The notes under the pieces: generated by a model
What the model saw: the letters and a program-made list of their open reading frames with translations, nothing else
The model's database searches: none
Told to the model about the DNA's origin: nothing
Source: Flavipsychrobacter sp.
GTDB taxonomy: Bacteria > Bacteroidota > Bacteroidia > Chitinophagales > Chitinophagaceae
Direction: 5' to 3'
DNA length: 64,000 nucleotides
NCBI GenBank assembly: GCA_025963465.1
Contig: JAOQAP010000092.1
Location: 1 to 64,000 of the forward strand
Shown here: in pieces, positions 28,045 to 38,986 of the stretch
Layout of the letters: every line of letters starts with the position of its first letter
Position numbering within the stretch: the stretch's first letter is position 1
Program-made: the position numbers and the translations under genes

Positions 28045-30480
28045 ATGACGAAACTGGCTTTTTGTGTTGCATTTCTGTTTGCATTTTCCCTGGATGCCTT
28101 TGCGTCAGGCAGTATAAGAGGCAGGGTAGCAGATGATGCAGGCAAGCCGCTCACATTCGCCAGTGTTATATTGCTCCACGCAGCAGACTCATCGCTGGTA
28201 AAGACCGAGCTTACGAACGAGAATGGCGAATATGAATTAACTTCTCTAGCTGACGGAGCATACCTGCTTAAAGTATCATTCTCTGGTTACGCCAGCTATA
28301 CAACAGACAGAATCGCAATGGCCGGAAATGCTGTTGCACAACCGGAAATAATATTAAAAAGCACTACCAAAGAACTGAAAGAAGTTGCTGTCAGGGCGCA
28401 GAAACAATTTGTAGAAGTACATGCCGATAAGCTGGTGGTAAACGTGGAAAACAGTATCGTAAGTGCCGGTGGTTCTGTGCTCGATGTGCTGTCGCACTCT
28501 CCAGGAGTGAACGTAGACCAGAATGACAACATAAGCCTGAAAGGCAAGCCGGGCGTGAATATCATGATCAATGGCAAGATACAGCCTGTAAGTGGTGCAG
28601 AGCTTGCTAATATGCTCAAGAGCATGCCATCCAACTCTGTGGAAACAATAGAGCTGATAGCTAATCCCTCAGCTAAGTATGACGCAGCAGGCACAGGCGG
28701 TATCATCAATATTAAAATGAAGAAGGACAATAAGACCGGACTTAATGGTACGGTGAACGCAAATTATGCACAGGGTATTTACCCTAAAGGCTCATTCGGC
28801 TTTAACATGAACTACCGTAACAAAAAGTACAACTTCTTCACCAGCTTCAATCATTCAGACCGGGTGGGGTTCAATCATCTTATGCTGGACAGACGTTTCT
28901 ATACCGGTACGATACCTTCCGGTGGTTATGTACAAGACAATCATTTTATCAACTACTTCCACACCAATGTAGGCAATGTGGGTATGGACTACAATGTTTC
29001 TTCAAAGACAGTTATTGGCTTTGTATTGAGCGGTGATTACCTTCCTATCAGGAGCACAGGCCTTAATCATTCAGATGTTATCGATTCCGTTACCAATGCC
29101 ACATCCACGCATTTTGGCACTTCAAGCGAGGCCAACAACTACTATGGCAACTATACTGCCAATCTCAACCTTCGCCACAACTTTGACAGTACGGGTAAGA
29201 CCTTGTCGCTGGACGTAGACTATGCAGGCTACACCAATGGCGGCCAGCAGGACTACCACACTACATATACAGACCACGACGGGGCGTCTATAGGAACACC
29301 TGCGATATTGCATGGCGAACGCTGGGGCCTTACGCAGATAGCTTCTGTAAAAGGGGATTATACGCAATCGTTGAAAGGAAATGTAAAACTGGAAGCCGGT
29401 GCAAAATCGAGTTATGTGATAGCCAATAACAATCCCCGTTTTTTCAATGTTATAGGTGGTGTCAATATCCTGGACGTTACAAAAACAAACCACTTCATTT
29501 ATAACGAGAATATCAACGCAGGCTATTTTACTTTTAGCAAAGAATGGACAAAATGGAGCACCCAGCTTGGCCTTCGTGCCGAGCAAACTATTGCCAATGG
29601 TAATAACGAAACCGCAGATACTTCTTTCACAAGGAATTACACCAATCTTTTTCCAAGCTTTGCAGTGCAGCGCCATCTGAATGCAGACAACGACCTTGGT
29701 GTAACCCTCAGCAGGCGCATTGCCCGCCCCAGCTATCAGCAGCTGAACCCGTTCAAATACTACCTTGATCCAACTACCTACACGGAGGGCTTTCCGTATC
29801 TGCAGCCTGCTTTGTCGTATTCTGCTGAGCTCATGCACAGTTTTAAACAAAAATTCATTACTACGCTTAGCTATATTTTTACCAGTGCTCCGCTTGTAGA
29901 GGTGATACAGCCGAGTGACGTGGAAAGCAAGGTGACGGTACAGACTAACAAGAACCTCACCAGTATGTCTTACTACGGTGCAAGCGGTTCTTACCAGTTC
30001 AAAATAAGCAAGTGGTGGAATAACACTACGAACATAAACGCCTACTATGCTAATTACATAGGCGACATAGCAGGCACATATCTTAACAATGGCAGCTTTA
30101 CATACGACATCAATACGATCAATAATTTTATCATGCCAAAAAGCTGGTCGGCCGAACTGAGCTTTAATTACCAGGCCCCACAGGTATACGGCTACATGGA
30201 CCTGAGACCCACATGGATGCTCAATGCCGGGGTCCAGAAAAACCTGTTTGACAAGCGCGCTACAGTACGTCTGAATGTTACAGATATTTTCTGGCATGGC
30301 TACCCAAGTGCCACTTCTTATTACAGCAATTACACGGAATTTTTTGTGGCCTATCGTGATACCCGTCAGGCCGCGGTCTCATTTACATACCGGTTTGGTA
30401 AGCGTACATTGCCTCCGTCCAGGCGTCACAGTGGTGGTGCGGAGGATGAGAAAAGCCGTGCCGGTGGACAGGGAGGATAG
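28045..30480 (+). CDS. Outer-membrane beta-barrel receptor (CarboxypepD_reg N-term, TonB-dependent-receptor-like plug)
   Basis: ATG at 28045 (MTKLAFCVAFLFAFSLDAFASGSIRGRVADDAGKPLTFASVILL); DVLSHSPGVNVDQNDNISLKGKPGVNIMINGK; C-terminal barrel. Track start 28024 is an upstream TTG. Confidence 0.88.
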   Translation: MTKLAFCVAFLFAFSLDAFASGSIRGRVADDAGKPLTFASVILLHAADSSLVKTELTNENGEYELTSLADGAYLLKVSFSGYASYTTDRIAMAGNAVAQPEIILKSTTKELKEVAVRAQKQFVEVHADKLVVNVENSIVSAGGSVLDVLSHSPGVNVDQNDNISLKGKPGVNIMINGKIQPVSGAELANMLKSMPSNSVETIELIANPSAKYDAAGTGGIINIKMKKDNKTGLNGTVNANYAQGIYPKGSFGFNMNYRNKKYNFFTSFNHSDRVGFNHLMLDRRFYTGTIPSGGYVQDNHFINYFHTNVGNVGMDYNVSSKTVIGFVLSGDYLPIRSTGLNHSDVIDSVTNATSTHFGTSSEANNYYGNYTANLNLRHNFDSTGKTLSLDVDYAGYTNGGQQDYHTTYTDHDGASIGTPAILHGERWGLTQIASVKGDYTQSLKGNVKLEAGAKSSYVIANNNPRFFNVIGGVNILDVTKTNHFIYNENINAGYFTFSKEWTKWSTQLGLRAEQTIANGNNETADTSFTRNYTNLFPSFAVQRHLNADNDLGVTLSRRIARPSYQQLNPFKYYLDPTTYTEGFPYLQPALSYSAELMHSFKQKFITTLSYIFTSAPLVEVIQPSDVESKVTVQTNKNLTSMSYYGASGSYQFKISKWWNNTTNINAYYANYIGDIAGTYLNNGSFTYDINTINNFIMPKSWSAELSFNYQAPQVYGYMDLRPTWMLNAGVQKNLFDKRATVRLNVTDIFWHGYPSATSYYSNYTEFFVAYRDTRQAAVSFTYRFGKRTLPPSRRHSGGAEDEKSRAGGQGG

Positions 30481-30527
30481 TTTTTGATTATAAATGTTTA
30501 GCAAATGAGGCCGTATTCTTACGGTCT

Positions 30528-30569
30528 GCCCTTCGGATGCTTTTTGTGTGTCATTCCGAAGGGCTTTTT
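30528..30569 (+). terminator. Terminator hairpin between convergent receptor and NUDIX genes
   Basis: gcccttcgga...tccgaagggc then ttttt. Confidence 0.75.
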
Positions 30570-30996
30570 ATGCTTCTATCCCTAATTGTTGCATAGCATA
30601 TGCCAGTATCTCTTTATGGTCAAAAGCCAATTCTGTAATGTCACTTATGTTGATCCATTGTGCATCCGCTGCATCATCGCCGCCTGCTGCATTATGTGCC
30701 GATGAATCGGTAATTGCAGTGTAGATGACCGATACTGTGCGGAAACGAGGATCGCGGCCGGGTTTTCCGTAAGTATGCAGCTGTTTCATAGATGACAGCG
30801 TTACGCCTGTCTCTTCCTCCAGTTCCCTGATAGCTGCAGCTTCCAGGTCTTCATCATCTTCTACAAAGCCACCGGGGAATGCCCACATGCCTTTGAATGG
30901 ATCATTCTTCCGTGTGATCAGCAGCAGTTGCCATTGGCTGCTACTCTTGCTGAACACCATTGCATCAGCCGCTATTTTGATGTTTTGATAAAGCAT
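30568..30996 (-). CDS. NUDIX hydrolase
   Basis: GGFVEDDEDLEAAAIRELEEETGV matches the Nudix box. Confidence 0.92.
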   Translation of the reverse strand: MLYQNIKIAADAMVFSKSSSQWQLLLITRKNDPFKGMWAFPGGFVEDDEDLEAAAIRELEEETGVTLSSMKQLHTYGKPGRDPRFRTVSVIYTAITDSSAHNAAGGDDAADAQWINISDITELAFDHKEILAYAMQQLGIEA

Positions 30997-31025
30997 AATT
31001 AAGTTCTTCGGTGTTTATAACTAAA

Positions 31026-31055
31026 GTGTCCCACACTTTTAAAAGCGTGGGACAC
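31026..31055. repeat. 30-nt near-perfect palindrome (REP-like)
   Basis: gtgtcccacactttt/aaaagcgtgggacac; 15-nt arms with one mismatch. Confidence 0.8.
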
Positions 31056-31141
31056 CTGATCGAATTATTTTAAAGCCTCCGTCAACATGAGTAAGCTCCG
31101 AAACAAGGTCCCGCTTTTCTGCGGGAGGGGTTTGGGGTTTC

Positions 31142-32524
31142 TTATTTCTTGAACAACCTGAATATATCCAGACCGTTAGCATACAGCATCAGGCCTATGA
31201 GGATCACAAGGCCTACCGCTGTAGCCTTTTCCATAACCTTCTCACTCACCTTCCTGCCTGTTATCATCTCGAACAACAGGAAGATCACATAGCCGCCGTC
31301 AAGCCCCGGTATAGGAAGCAGGTTCATGAATGCCAGTATGATAGATACAAATGCGGTCAGGGTAAGGAAACGCTCCATGTCAAACTGCTCAGGGAATATC
31401 TTGCCAAAGCTGATAATGCCGCCCAGGCTTTCGCTTGCCTTCACCTCTTTAGATGTGAAGATCATTTTGAACTGGCTGAGATAGTTAGTGAACTGCTCGT
31501 AAGTATAAGTAAAGCCCTTTCCTATTGCTTCCACGGGGCTATACTTTATTGTTTCCAGGTGGAAATACCTGGTCAGGTCCATAAAGCCCAGTCCCAGGCG
31601 TCCTTCCTTAGGTACGTCGCCTTTCAGCTCCACCGGCTGGCCATTGCGCACTACGGTTATAGCTATCGGCATTCCTGCAAGCGCTTTTCTTGTGCTGTCA
31701 AACTGGTCGTAGAAAGCAGCCGGTACATTGTTCACCGCTACTATACTATCACCATGCAATATGCCCATTTTCTCTGCAGCAGATCCTTTTGTTACCTCAT
31801 CTACCACCATAGGGAAACGCGGAGCTATAAAGGAACCTTTCTTACTTGTCGCCAGCATAGAGCGTATGGTACCTGCCTTAATGTCTACGGTTACATCCTG
31901 TCCGTCACGTTTCAGTTGTATCGTCTTTGCTTCGTTCAGTACTATGTCCGACTTTATCTCGTTGAACCTTTTTACCGGCTTGCCGTCTATAGCCGTGATC
32001 ATATCACCATTGCGCAGGCCTATAGTTCTTGCCACACTGTCTGTCATTATACCATACTTTGCATTCTGCACAGGCAGGTACTCTTCGCCATAAATGCCGA
32101 ACACGAACATGTAAATGATTATTGCCAGCAACACGTTTACAATGATACCACCCAGCATGATGAACAAACGCTGCCAAGCCGGCTTGGAGCGGAACTCCCA
32201 TGGCTGAGGCGGCAATGCCAGCTGCTCTTTGTCCATGCTCTCATCTATCATGCCGGCTATCTTCACATAGCCACCCAGCGGGAACCAACCTATACCATAT
32301 TCAGTATCGCCTATCTTCTTCTTGAACAAAGAAAAATTGAGCAGAGTAGATATCGGGAACAAAAAGTCGAAGAACAGGTAGAACTTCTCTACACGTGTCT
32401 TGAACAACCGTGCAAAAAAGAAATGGCCAAATTCATGAAGAGCTATCAGGATAGAAAGAGAGGCAAATAACTGCAGCACTTTTGTAACCGTGCCGGACAT
32501 TAATAACACTGTGTGTAATGGCAT
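31142..32524 (-). CDS. rseP: RIP metalloprotease RseP (site-2 protease)
   Basis: LIALHEFGHFFFARLF (HExxH), two PDZ-like regions, LLPIPGLDGGYVIFLLFE. Confidence 0.93.
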   Translation of the reverse strand: MPLHTVLLMSGTVTKVLQLFASLSILIALHEFGHFFFARLFKTRVEKFYLFFDFLFPISTLLNFSLFKKKIGDTEYGIGWFPLGGYVKIAGMIDESMDKEQLALPPQPWEFRSKPAWQRLFIMLGGIIVNVLLAIIIYMFVFGIYGEEYLPVQNAKYGIMTDSVARTIGLRNGDMITAIDGKPVKRFNEIKSDIVLNEAKTIQLKRDGQDVTVDIKAGTIRSMLATSKKGSFIAPRFPMVVDEVTKGSAAEKMGILHGDSIVAVNNVPAAFYDQFDSTRKALAGMPIAITVVRNGQPVELKGDVPKEGRLGLGFMDLTRYFHLETIKYSPVEAIGKGFTYTYEQFTNYLSQFKMIFTSKEVKASESLGGIISFGKIFPEQFDMERFLTLTAFVSIILAFMNLLPIPGLDGGYVIFLLFEMITGRKVSEKVMEKATAVGLVILIGLMLYANGLDIFRLFKK

Positions 32525-32749
32525 ATTATGATTGGTCGATCCGTTGATTTATTTGAAGTGAAAATTTAAAAGTTAACCTGGAAGTGTAGAACGAGACCTG
32601 CACTAAGCGTTAACGTTTAAAAATGCTCTTCTGATATATACTTCTTTAAGTTTTAACTATTCACTAATTACTATTCCGCTTACTAGCTTTCGCGCTACGT
32701 ATAAGTTACACACTTTTAGGTTTTCACTTATCACTTTTAACTTTAAAAA

Positions 32750-33922
32750 CTAATAAATTGATAACTGGCTTTTCTTCAAAAACTCTGCCGCATACTCACG
32801 GGCATGCGCATCACTCTGCTCGTATTCTTCTATGGTAGGGTGTGCTATAAACGGCACACACTCCAGTGTCTTTTCTATCATTTCGCTCATTTCCAGGAAG
32901 CCCACCTTATTCTGTAAAAACGAGTGTACCACCATTTCGTTAGCTGCATTCAGCACACATGGCACATTACCGCCTTTGTACATTGCCTCTTTAGCGATCG
33001 CAAGATTACGGAAAGTTTTATAATCAGGTGCATCGAACGTTAATGTAGGGTAGTCCTTAAAATCCAGTCGCTTGTGTTTGTTGCTCACACGGTCAGGAAA
33101 TGCGATCGCATATTGTATCGGCAGTTTCATATCAGGCAACCCCATCTGCGACTTTATAGATCCGTCTACAAACTGCACCATAGAGTGTATGATAGACTGC
33201 GGGTGTACCACTACCTCTATCTGGTCGTTCTCCAGCGCAAAGAGCCATTTGGCCTCTATCATTTCCAGCCCTTTATTCATCAGTGTAGCACTGTCTATAG
33301 ATATTTTAGCCCCCATGCTCCAGTTGGGGTGCTGCAGTGCGTGTGATGCTTTTACATTCACCAGGTAGTTTGGCTTGCGGCCCAGGAACGGCCCACCTGA
33401 TGCAGTCAATATCACCTTCTCTACCTTATTGATATCCTCACCCGCCAGGCATTGAAATATTGCTGAGTGTTCACTGTCTACAGGTATTATAGGCACTCTT
33501 TTTTCTCTTGCGCGCTGCATTACCAGCTCACCGGCTACTACCAGTGTTTCTTTATTGGCCAGGGCTATGCGTTTGCCTGCATCTATTGCTGCCAGCACAG
33601 AGTGCAGCCCTGCAAAGCCCAGTATTGCGCCCAGTACTGTATCTACTGTATCCCATTGTACTACTTCGCATAATGACTTCTGGCCTGCAAATACCTTTAT
33701 AGGCAGCATCATCAATGCGTCCTTTACTTCCTTATATTTTGTTTCGTCTGTTACTACTACTGCATTCGGTTTAAATTTCTTTGCCTGCTCTATCAGCAGC
33801 GCCGCATTGCTATGCGCACTCAATACCTCCACCTCAAACAGATCAGGGTGTTCTGCTACTACTTCCAATGCCTGCGTACCTACAGATCCCGTTGAGCCCA
33901 ATATCGCTAACCGCTTCATCAC
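32750..33922 (-). CDS. dxr: 1-deoxy-D-xylulose-5-phosphate reductoisomerase
   Basis: KRLAILGSTGSVGTQALEVV; IPVDSEHSAIFQCL; SMGAKISIDSATLMNKGLEMIEAKWLF. Confidence 0.96.
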   Translation of the reverse strand: MMKRLAILGSTGSVGTQALEVVAEHPDLFEVEVLSAHSNAALLIEQAKKFKPNAVVVTDETKYKEVKDALMMLPIKVFAGQKSLCEVVQWDTVDTVLGAILGFAGLHSVLAAIDAGKRIALANKETLVVAGELVMQRAREKRVPIIPVDSEHSAIFQCLAGEDINKVEKVILTASGGPFLGRKPNYLVNVKASHALQHPNWSMGAKISIDSATLMNKGLEMIEAKWLFALENDQIEVVVHPQSIIHSMVQFVDGSIKSQMGLPDMKLPIQYAIAFPDRVSNKHKRLDFKDYPTLTFDAPDYKTFRNLAIAKEAMYKGGNVPCVLNAANEMVVHSFLQNKVGFLEMSEMIEKTLECVPFIAHPTIEEYEQSDAHAREYAAEFLKKSQLSIY

Positions 33923-34001
33923 GTAATAATTTATATTTGTATGTTCCTAAAGGGTCAAAGGTATTGAAAATAGTGCTTGAAAAAATGATAAGCATTGAGT
34001 A

Positions 34002-35603
34002 CTATCTTGTAATAATGATCCGCTGATCAGATTTCCACTCTTTTGTGATAACGCTAACAACATAGATTCCCGAAGGCATATTCAATGTTATCTCAGTAGG
34101 TTGGTTAGCTACAGATGTTAGTTCTTTTATTTTTTGGCCAAATAGATTGGTCACAATAATAGTCACACTTTCATTGGTAGCATCATTAACAGTAACATTA
34201 AAATTTCCATTTGAAGGATTTGGAAAAATATTTATTTGACTATTTGTGATTGTTTGATTTTTGATCTCCAGAGTAGTGTCACAGGATATGTATAATGAAG
34301 AGGTATCGGATTTAATTCCATCTGTTACTGCCATTACAATGGTATCATTGCCAGCATAACCTCTACCTCGTATATACACAAATCCCGAGGGCGTTATAGT
34401 GCTACCCGTAGAAGCTTGGGCATATGAGGTAGCAACATATCCATGGTTTGGTCTTGATATTAGCGTCCATGTAAGTGCTTTGCCTGTGTCAAGGTCGTTT
34501 ATAGCTAAGAAGGGGTTGATAACAGTAGACTCAAGGCAAAAATTTACTGTTTGTGATTTACCGTGAGTAAAATAAGGAAAACGATCGAGGTCATCAATTA
34601 CCCTTACAACTCCGGATAAGTGATCTCCAACGTATATAGTTGTTCCGCTTTTATTTACTGCAATTCCAAATGGCCATGCAATGTTAGCCAATGGCGCAGG
34701 GCCACCATCCCCTGTATTAGCTTTCGCGCCGGCACCACAAATTGTACTGATTATTCCGGATTTATTTATTTTACGAACACGGTAGTTGGATTCATCTGTT
34801 ATATATACATTCCCGTTATCATCTACGGCGACACCACAAGGCGCATTTAGCCAGGCATCTGTAGCTTGCATACCATCTCCATTATAGCCTCCTTGTGTGA
34901 AACTGCTTCCACCTGAGTATCCATTACCTGCAATTATAACTGTTTTTCCAGATGGATTTATTTTATATACTTTATTTGAATAATATCCTGCGACATACAT
35001 ATTTTCGGATGCATCAAAGACCAGGCTGATAGGCCCATTGATTTTACTATTGTAGGTAGATATAATTCCCGAGCTGTTTATTTTACGTATGCGGTCATTG
35101 CCTGCATCCCCTATGTAAATATTTCCTGCCTTATCTACCAGTACAGCGCATGGGTTTCTCAATTCTGCTGCTGTTGCAGGTCCTCCATCACCGCTATATC
35201 CTCCCCAGTCGGGCATAGTGCTGCTTCCTGCTATTGTGGTAATAATTCCTGTAGGGTCTATTTTTCTTACGCGTTCATTAACCATGTCTGCAACATAAAT
35301 GTTCCCGCTCGCATCTATTGCCACACCCATAGGCCCTCTGAAAGTGGCATTCGTAGCTGGGCCACCATCTCCGCTAAATCCTGCTACACCCGTGCCGGCA
35401 ATATTGGTTACTATTCCGGAGGGTGTAACTTTAATTACAACAGATTTATTTTTATCAGCAATGTATATATTTCCTGAAATATCAATAGCCATTCCTGATG
35501 GATTGATTAATGTAGTATTATCAACAAATTTTTTTATTGTCTGAGCATTGCTGATAATAGGGCAGCAGGAAATAACTGCTATGAATAATGTTTTGAATCT
35601 CAT
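34002..35603 (-). CDS. Secreted NHL-repeat protein with T9SS C-terminal sorting domain
   Basis: GFSGDGGPATNA.../ASGNIYVADMVNERVRKI repeats; C-term INIFPNPSNGNFNVTVNDATNESVTIIVTNLFGQKI. Confidence 0.88.
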   Translation of the reverse strand: MRFKTLFIAVISCCPIISNAQTIKKFVDNTTLINPSGMAIDISGNIYIADKNKSVVIKVTPSGIVTNIAGTGVAGFSGDGGPATNATFRGPMGVAIDASGNIYVADMVNERVRKIDPTGIITTIAGSSTMPDWGGYSGDGGPATAAELRNPCAVLVDKAGNIYIGDAGNDRIRKINSSGIISTYNSKINGPISLVFDASENMYVAGYYSNKVYKINPSGKTVIIAGNGYSGGSSFTQGGYNGDGMQATDAWLNAPCGVAVDDNGNVYITDESNYRVRKINKSGIISTICGAGAKANTGDGGPAPLANIAWPFGIAVNKSGTTIYVGDHLSGVVRVIDDLDRFPYFTHGKSQTVNFCLESTVINPFLAINDLDTGKALTWTLISRPNHGYVATSYAQASTGSTITPSGFVYIRGRGYAGNDTIVMAVTDGIKSDTSSLYISCDTTLEIKNQTITNSQINIFPNPSNGNFNVTVNDATNESVTIIVTNLFGQKIKELTSVANQPTEITLNMPSGIYVVSVITKEWKSDQRIIITR

Positions 35604-35939
35604 AGATATAGGTTTTTATGTTAAAAATAAGTAAAGTTGTCGCAAGAAAAAAAATATATGGGGTTCTCGTGACTCTTCTCACTATGATTAACGGTTAATA
35701 TGCAATTATATTTCTTTATTATTTTCCAGTATATTGTGTTGACTTGTACCGGAAGAAACCTGAAGGGATGCCGCAGTATATAATGTGTTGCTCATTGATT
35801 ACCAATCCTGTTATTTTGAGCTCTTTTTTTGCAGCAACCGGAAGTTGTGTATTTATCAATAGGAAAGTACTGCCAATATGATGGCTGTAAGATCTGGTTT
35901 CATTTTACCGTAGGCTCAGAATAAGTTCCATAATTGAAT

Positions 35940-35947
35940 TATCTTTG
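35940..35947 (+). promoter_or_regulatory. Bacteroidetes-type -7 element (TATCTTTG) of gcvP
   Basis: TAnnTTTG match 39 nt upstream of the ATG at 35987; the track start for this ORF (TTG at 35945) lies inside it. Confidence 0.5.
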
Positions 35948-35986
35948 CACCTCATTTTTACGTTTCTTTTAAATATTTGTAGCGGT

Positions 35987-38857
35987 ATGAATTTATTTTC
36001 CATTCAAAGCAAGGAATTTATAGGGCGCCATATTGGGCCTAATGCACAGGACACCAAGGATATGCTGGGCACCATAGGTGTAGAAAGCATGGAAGAGCTG
36101 ATAGGACGCACGGTGCCGGCGGCTATACGCATGGACCACAAGCTGAATATACCGGAAGGTGTAAGCGAAGCGGAATACCTGGCGCAGTTGAAAGAAACGT
36201 CGCAGAAAAATAAAGTATTCAAAACATACATAGGCCAGGGTTATTATGATACCCATACCCCAAGCGTAATTCTGCGCAACATATTTGAGAACCCGGGTTG
36301 GTACACACAATATACTCCTTACCAGGCAGAGATCAGCCAGGGCCGTTTGGAGAGCCTGCTGAACTTCCAGACAATGGTGTGCGACCTTACCGGCCTGGAG
36401 CTGGCAAACGCATCGCTGCTTGATGAAGCAACAGCTGCTGCTGAGGCAATGACCATGTTCTACCACATGTTCAACAAAGACCACAAGCACCCTGTGCGCC
36501 CTAAGTTCTTTGTAGATCATGATGTGTTCCCGCAAACAAAAGATGTAGTAGCTACACGTGCACGTCCATTGAACATTGAAATAGTTTACGGAGATTTCCG
36601 TGTTGCTGATCTTGATACTACTTACTTCGGTGCATTGGTTCAGTATCCTAATGCAAAGGGTAGTGTGGAAGACTACCGTGGCTTCATTGCATCTATGCAT
36701 GAGGCCGGTGGTTATGTAGCTATGGCTACAGACCTGCTGGCATTAACATTGCTTACACCTCCGGGTGAGCTGGGTGCTGATTGCGCAGTTGGCTGTGCAC
36801 AGCGTTTTGGTGTGCCAATGGGCTTCGGTGGCCCGCACGCTGCATTCTTTACTACTAAAGATGATTTCAAACGCCAGATACCCGGCCGTATTATAGGTGT
36901 GAGCATAGATACTTATGGCAACCGTGCACTGCGTATGGCACTGGGCACACGTGAGCAGCATATCAAAAGGGAAAAAGCAACTTCTAACATATGCACTGCA
37001 CAGGCATTGCTGGCAAATATAGCTGCTATGTATGCGGTGTATCATGGGTCTGATGGCCTGAAGACAATAGCTAAGCGTGTAACAGCATTAACACTTGCAC
37101 TGAACGACGCACTTACAGAAGTTGGCGTAAATGTGGTAAACAAAACGTTCTTCGATACACTGACCATCTCTGTTAATGATGTAGCTGCTGTTCGTAAGAA
37201 TGCAGAAGCGCGTGGTATGAATTTCTACTATGCAAAGGATGGTAGCATCAGCATATCACTGGATGAAACAACTACGCCGGGCGATGTACTGGACATACTC
37301 AGCGTATTCACTAATGAGAATGAGCCTTCATCGTTCTCTGTAGACGATCAGACTGCACTGACGAACATACCAACATCTCTTACACGTACCAGCGATCTGC
37401 TGACACAGCAGGTATTTAACAGCCATCACAGCGAAACGCAGATGATGCGCTATATAAAGATGCTGGAAAATAAAGACCTGAGCCTGAACACAAGTATGAT
37501 ATCTCTTGGTTCATGTACCATGAAGCTGAATGCAGCATCTGAGATGATGCCGCTGAGCTGGGTACACTGGAGCAAGATGCATCCGTTCGCACCAAATGAC
37601 CAGGCAGCAGGTTACCTGCAGATAGTAAAAGAATTGTCTGCATACCTCTGCGAGATCACAGCATTTGACGCCTGCAGCCTGCAGCCAAACAGTGGTGCGC
37701 AGGGCGAGTATGCCGGCCTGCTGGCAATACGTGGTTACCACGAAAGCCGCAACGAAGCACATCGTGATGTGATACTGATACCAATATCTGCACATGGTAC
37801 CAACCCTGCAAGTGCGGTAATGGTAGGTTACAAAGTGGTAGTGGTAAAAGCACTGGAGAACGGATATATAGACGTAGAAGACCTGAAAGAAAAAGCACAT
37901 CATCACGCTAAACATCTTGCGGGTATCATGATTACTTACCCATCTACTTATGGTGTGTATGAAGAATCTGTAAAAGACATTACGAACATTATACACGAAC
38001 ATGGCGGACAGGTGTACATGGACGGTGCAAATATGAATGCACAGGTGGGCCTTACAGCTCCGGGCCTTATAGGTGCGGATGTTTGCCACCTGAACCTGCA
38101 TAAAACATTTGCTATACCCCACGGCGGTGGTGGTCCCGGCATGGGCCCTATCTGCGTGAAGAGCCACCTGGAGCCATTCCTGCCATCTCACGTTACTTTA
38201 AAAGAAGGTGATGCGCATGCGGTATCTGCTGCTCCGTTTGGTTCTGCAAGTATCCTGCTTATCTCTTATGGTTATATCCGCATGTTAGGTTCAGCAGGTT
38301 GCCGCCTCTCTACAGAGAACGCTATCCTGAACGCAAACTACATGCGTGCCCGCCTGCAGAATGATTTCGATATCCTGTATACCGGCAGCGGTGGTACATG
38401 TGCGCATGAGTTCATAGTAGATCTTCGTCCGTTCAAAAAGAGTGCAGAGATAGAAGCTGAAGATGTGGCAAAACGTCTTATCGATTATGGTTTCCACGCA
38501 CCTACTATGAGTTTCCCGGTAGCGGGTACGCTCATGATAGAGCCAACAGAAAGTGAAGACAAAGCTGAGCTGGACCGCTTCTGCGATGCTCTGTTGGGTA
38601 TACGCGCTGAGATACGTGCAGTAGAAGAAGGTAAGGCTGATAAGCTGGACAACGTGCTGAAGAACGCACCGCACACACAGTCTATTATTACTGCTGATGA
38701 ATGGAATCATAAATACACAAGGCAGGAAGCAGCATTCCCGCTTCCTTATGTAAAGCACAACAAGTTCTGGCCTAGCGTATCACGTGTCAATAACACTTAC
38801 GGCGATCGTAACCTGGTATGCACATGTGAGCCTACAGAATCTTATGCAGAAGCATAG
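35987..38857 (+). CDS. gcvP: Glycine dehydrogenase (decarboxylating), P protein
   Basis: [42 protein letters not shown] (PLP lysine); full ~957 aa. Confidence 0.96.
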   Translation: MNLFSIQSKEFIGRHIGPNAQDTKDMLGTIGVESMEELIGRTVPAAIRMDHKLNIPEGVSEAEYLAQLKETSQKNKVFKTYIGQGYYDTHTPSVILRNIFENPGWYTQYTPYQAEISQGRLESLLNFQTMVCDLTGLELANASLLDEATAAAEAMTMFYHMFNKDHKHPVRPKFFVDHDVFPQTKDVVATRARPLNIEIVYGDFRVADLDTTYFGALVQYPNAKGSVEDYRGFIASMHEAGGYVAMATDLLALTLLTPPGELGADCAVGCAQRFGVPMGFGGPHAAFFTTKDDFKRQIPGRIIGVSIDTYGNRALRMALGTREQHIKREKATSNICTAQALLANIAAMYAVYHGSDGLKTIAKRVTALTLALNDALTEVGVNVVNKTFFDTLTISVNDVAAVRKNAEARGMNFYYAKDGSISISLDETTTPGDVLDILSVFTNENEPSSFSVDDQTALTNIPTSLTRTSDLLTQQVFNSHHSETQMMRYIKMLENKDLSLNTSMISLGSCTMKLNAASEMMPLSWVHWSKMHPFAPNDQAAGYLQIVKELSAYLCEITAFDACSLQPNSGAQGEYAGLLAIRGYHESRNEAHRDVILIPISAHGTNPASAVMVGYKVVVVKALENGYIDVEDLKEKAHHHAKHLAGIMITYPSTYGVYEESVKDITNIIHEHGGQVYMDGANMNAQVGLTAPGLIGADVCHLNLHKTFAIPHGGGGPGMGPICVKSHLEPFLPSHVTLKEGDAHAVSAAPFGSASILLISYGYIRMLGSAGCRLSTENAILNANYMRARLQNDFDILYTGSGGTCAHEFIVDLRPFKKSAEIEAEDVAKRLIDYGFHAPTMSFPVAGTLMIEPTESEDKAELDRFCDALLGIRAEIRAVEEGKADKLDNVLKNAPHTQSIITADEWNHKYTRQEAAFPLPYVKHNKFWPSVSRVNNTYGDRNLVCTCEPTESYAEA

Positions 38858-38905
38858 TTAATAATTGCTCAATGGCTGAATAGCCGGATGGCTCAATGTT
38901 TCCAT

Positions 38906-38942
38906 AAATGCAAAACCCGCCACAGAGGCGGGTTTTGCATTT
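38906..38942. terminator. Bidirectional terminator between convergent genes
   Basis: aaatgcaaaacccgcc-acag-aggcgggttttgcattt. Confidence 0.85.
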
Positions 38943-38986
38943 ATAATCAGCTAAGATTGTTTTGAGGTCAGAAAGATTGTAGTGGG

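Noticed and set aside
29122-30297. 391-aa minus-strand ORF
   Set aside because: Antisense shadow of the outer-membrane receptor coding sequence; composition is typical of a shadow frame and no family features are seen.
31559-32470. 303-aa plus-strand ORF
   Set aside because: Antisense to rseP; His/Tyr/Cys-rich shadow translation.
35604-35986. Possible glycine riboswitch upstream of gcvP
   Set aside because: I looked for glycine-aptamer conserved segments and a tandem arrangement and saw none convincing; only a TATCTTTG promoter element.
37511-38191. 226-aa minus-strand ORF (and other long antisense ORFs at 35993-36700 and 38291-38758)
   Set aside because: Antisense to gcvP, which is clearly coding on the plus strand.
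38861-38905. Short direct repeats (gctcaatggctgaatagccggatggctcaatg) after gcvP
   Set aside because: Very short, single locus; most likely low-complexity intergenic sequence next to the terminator.
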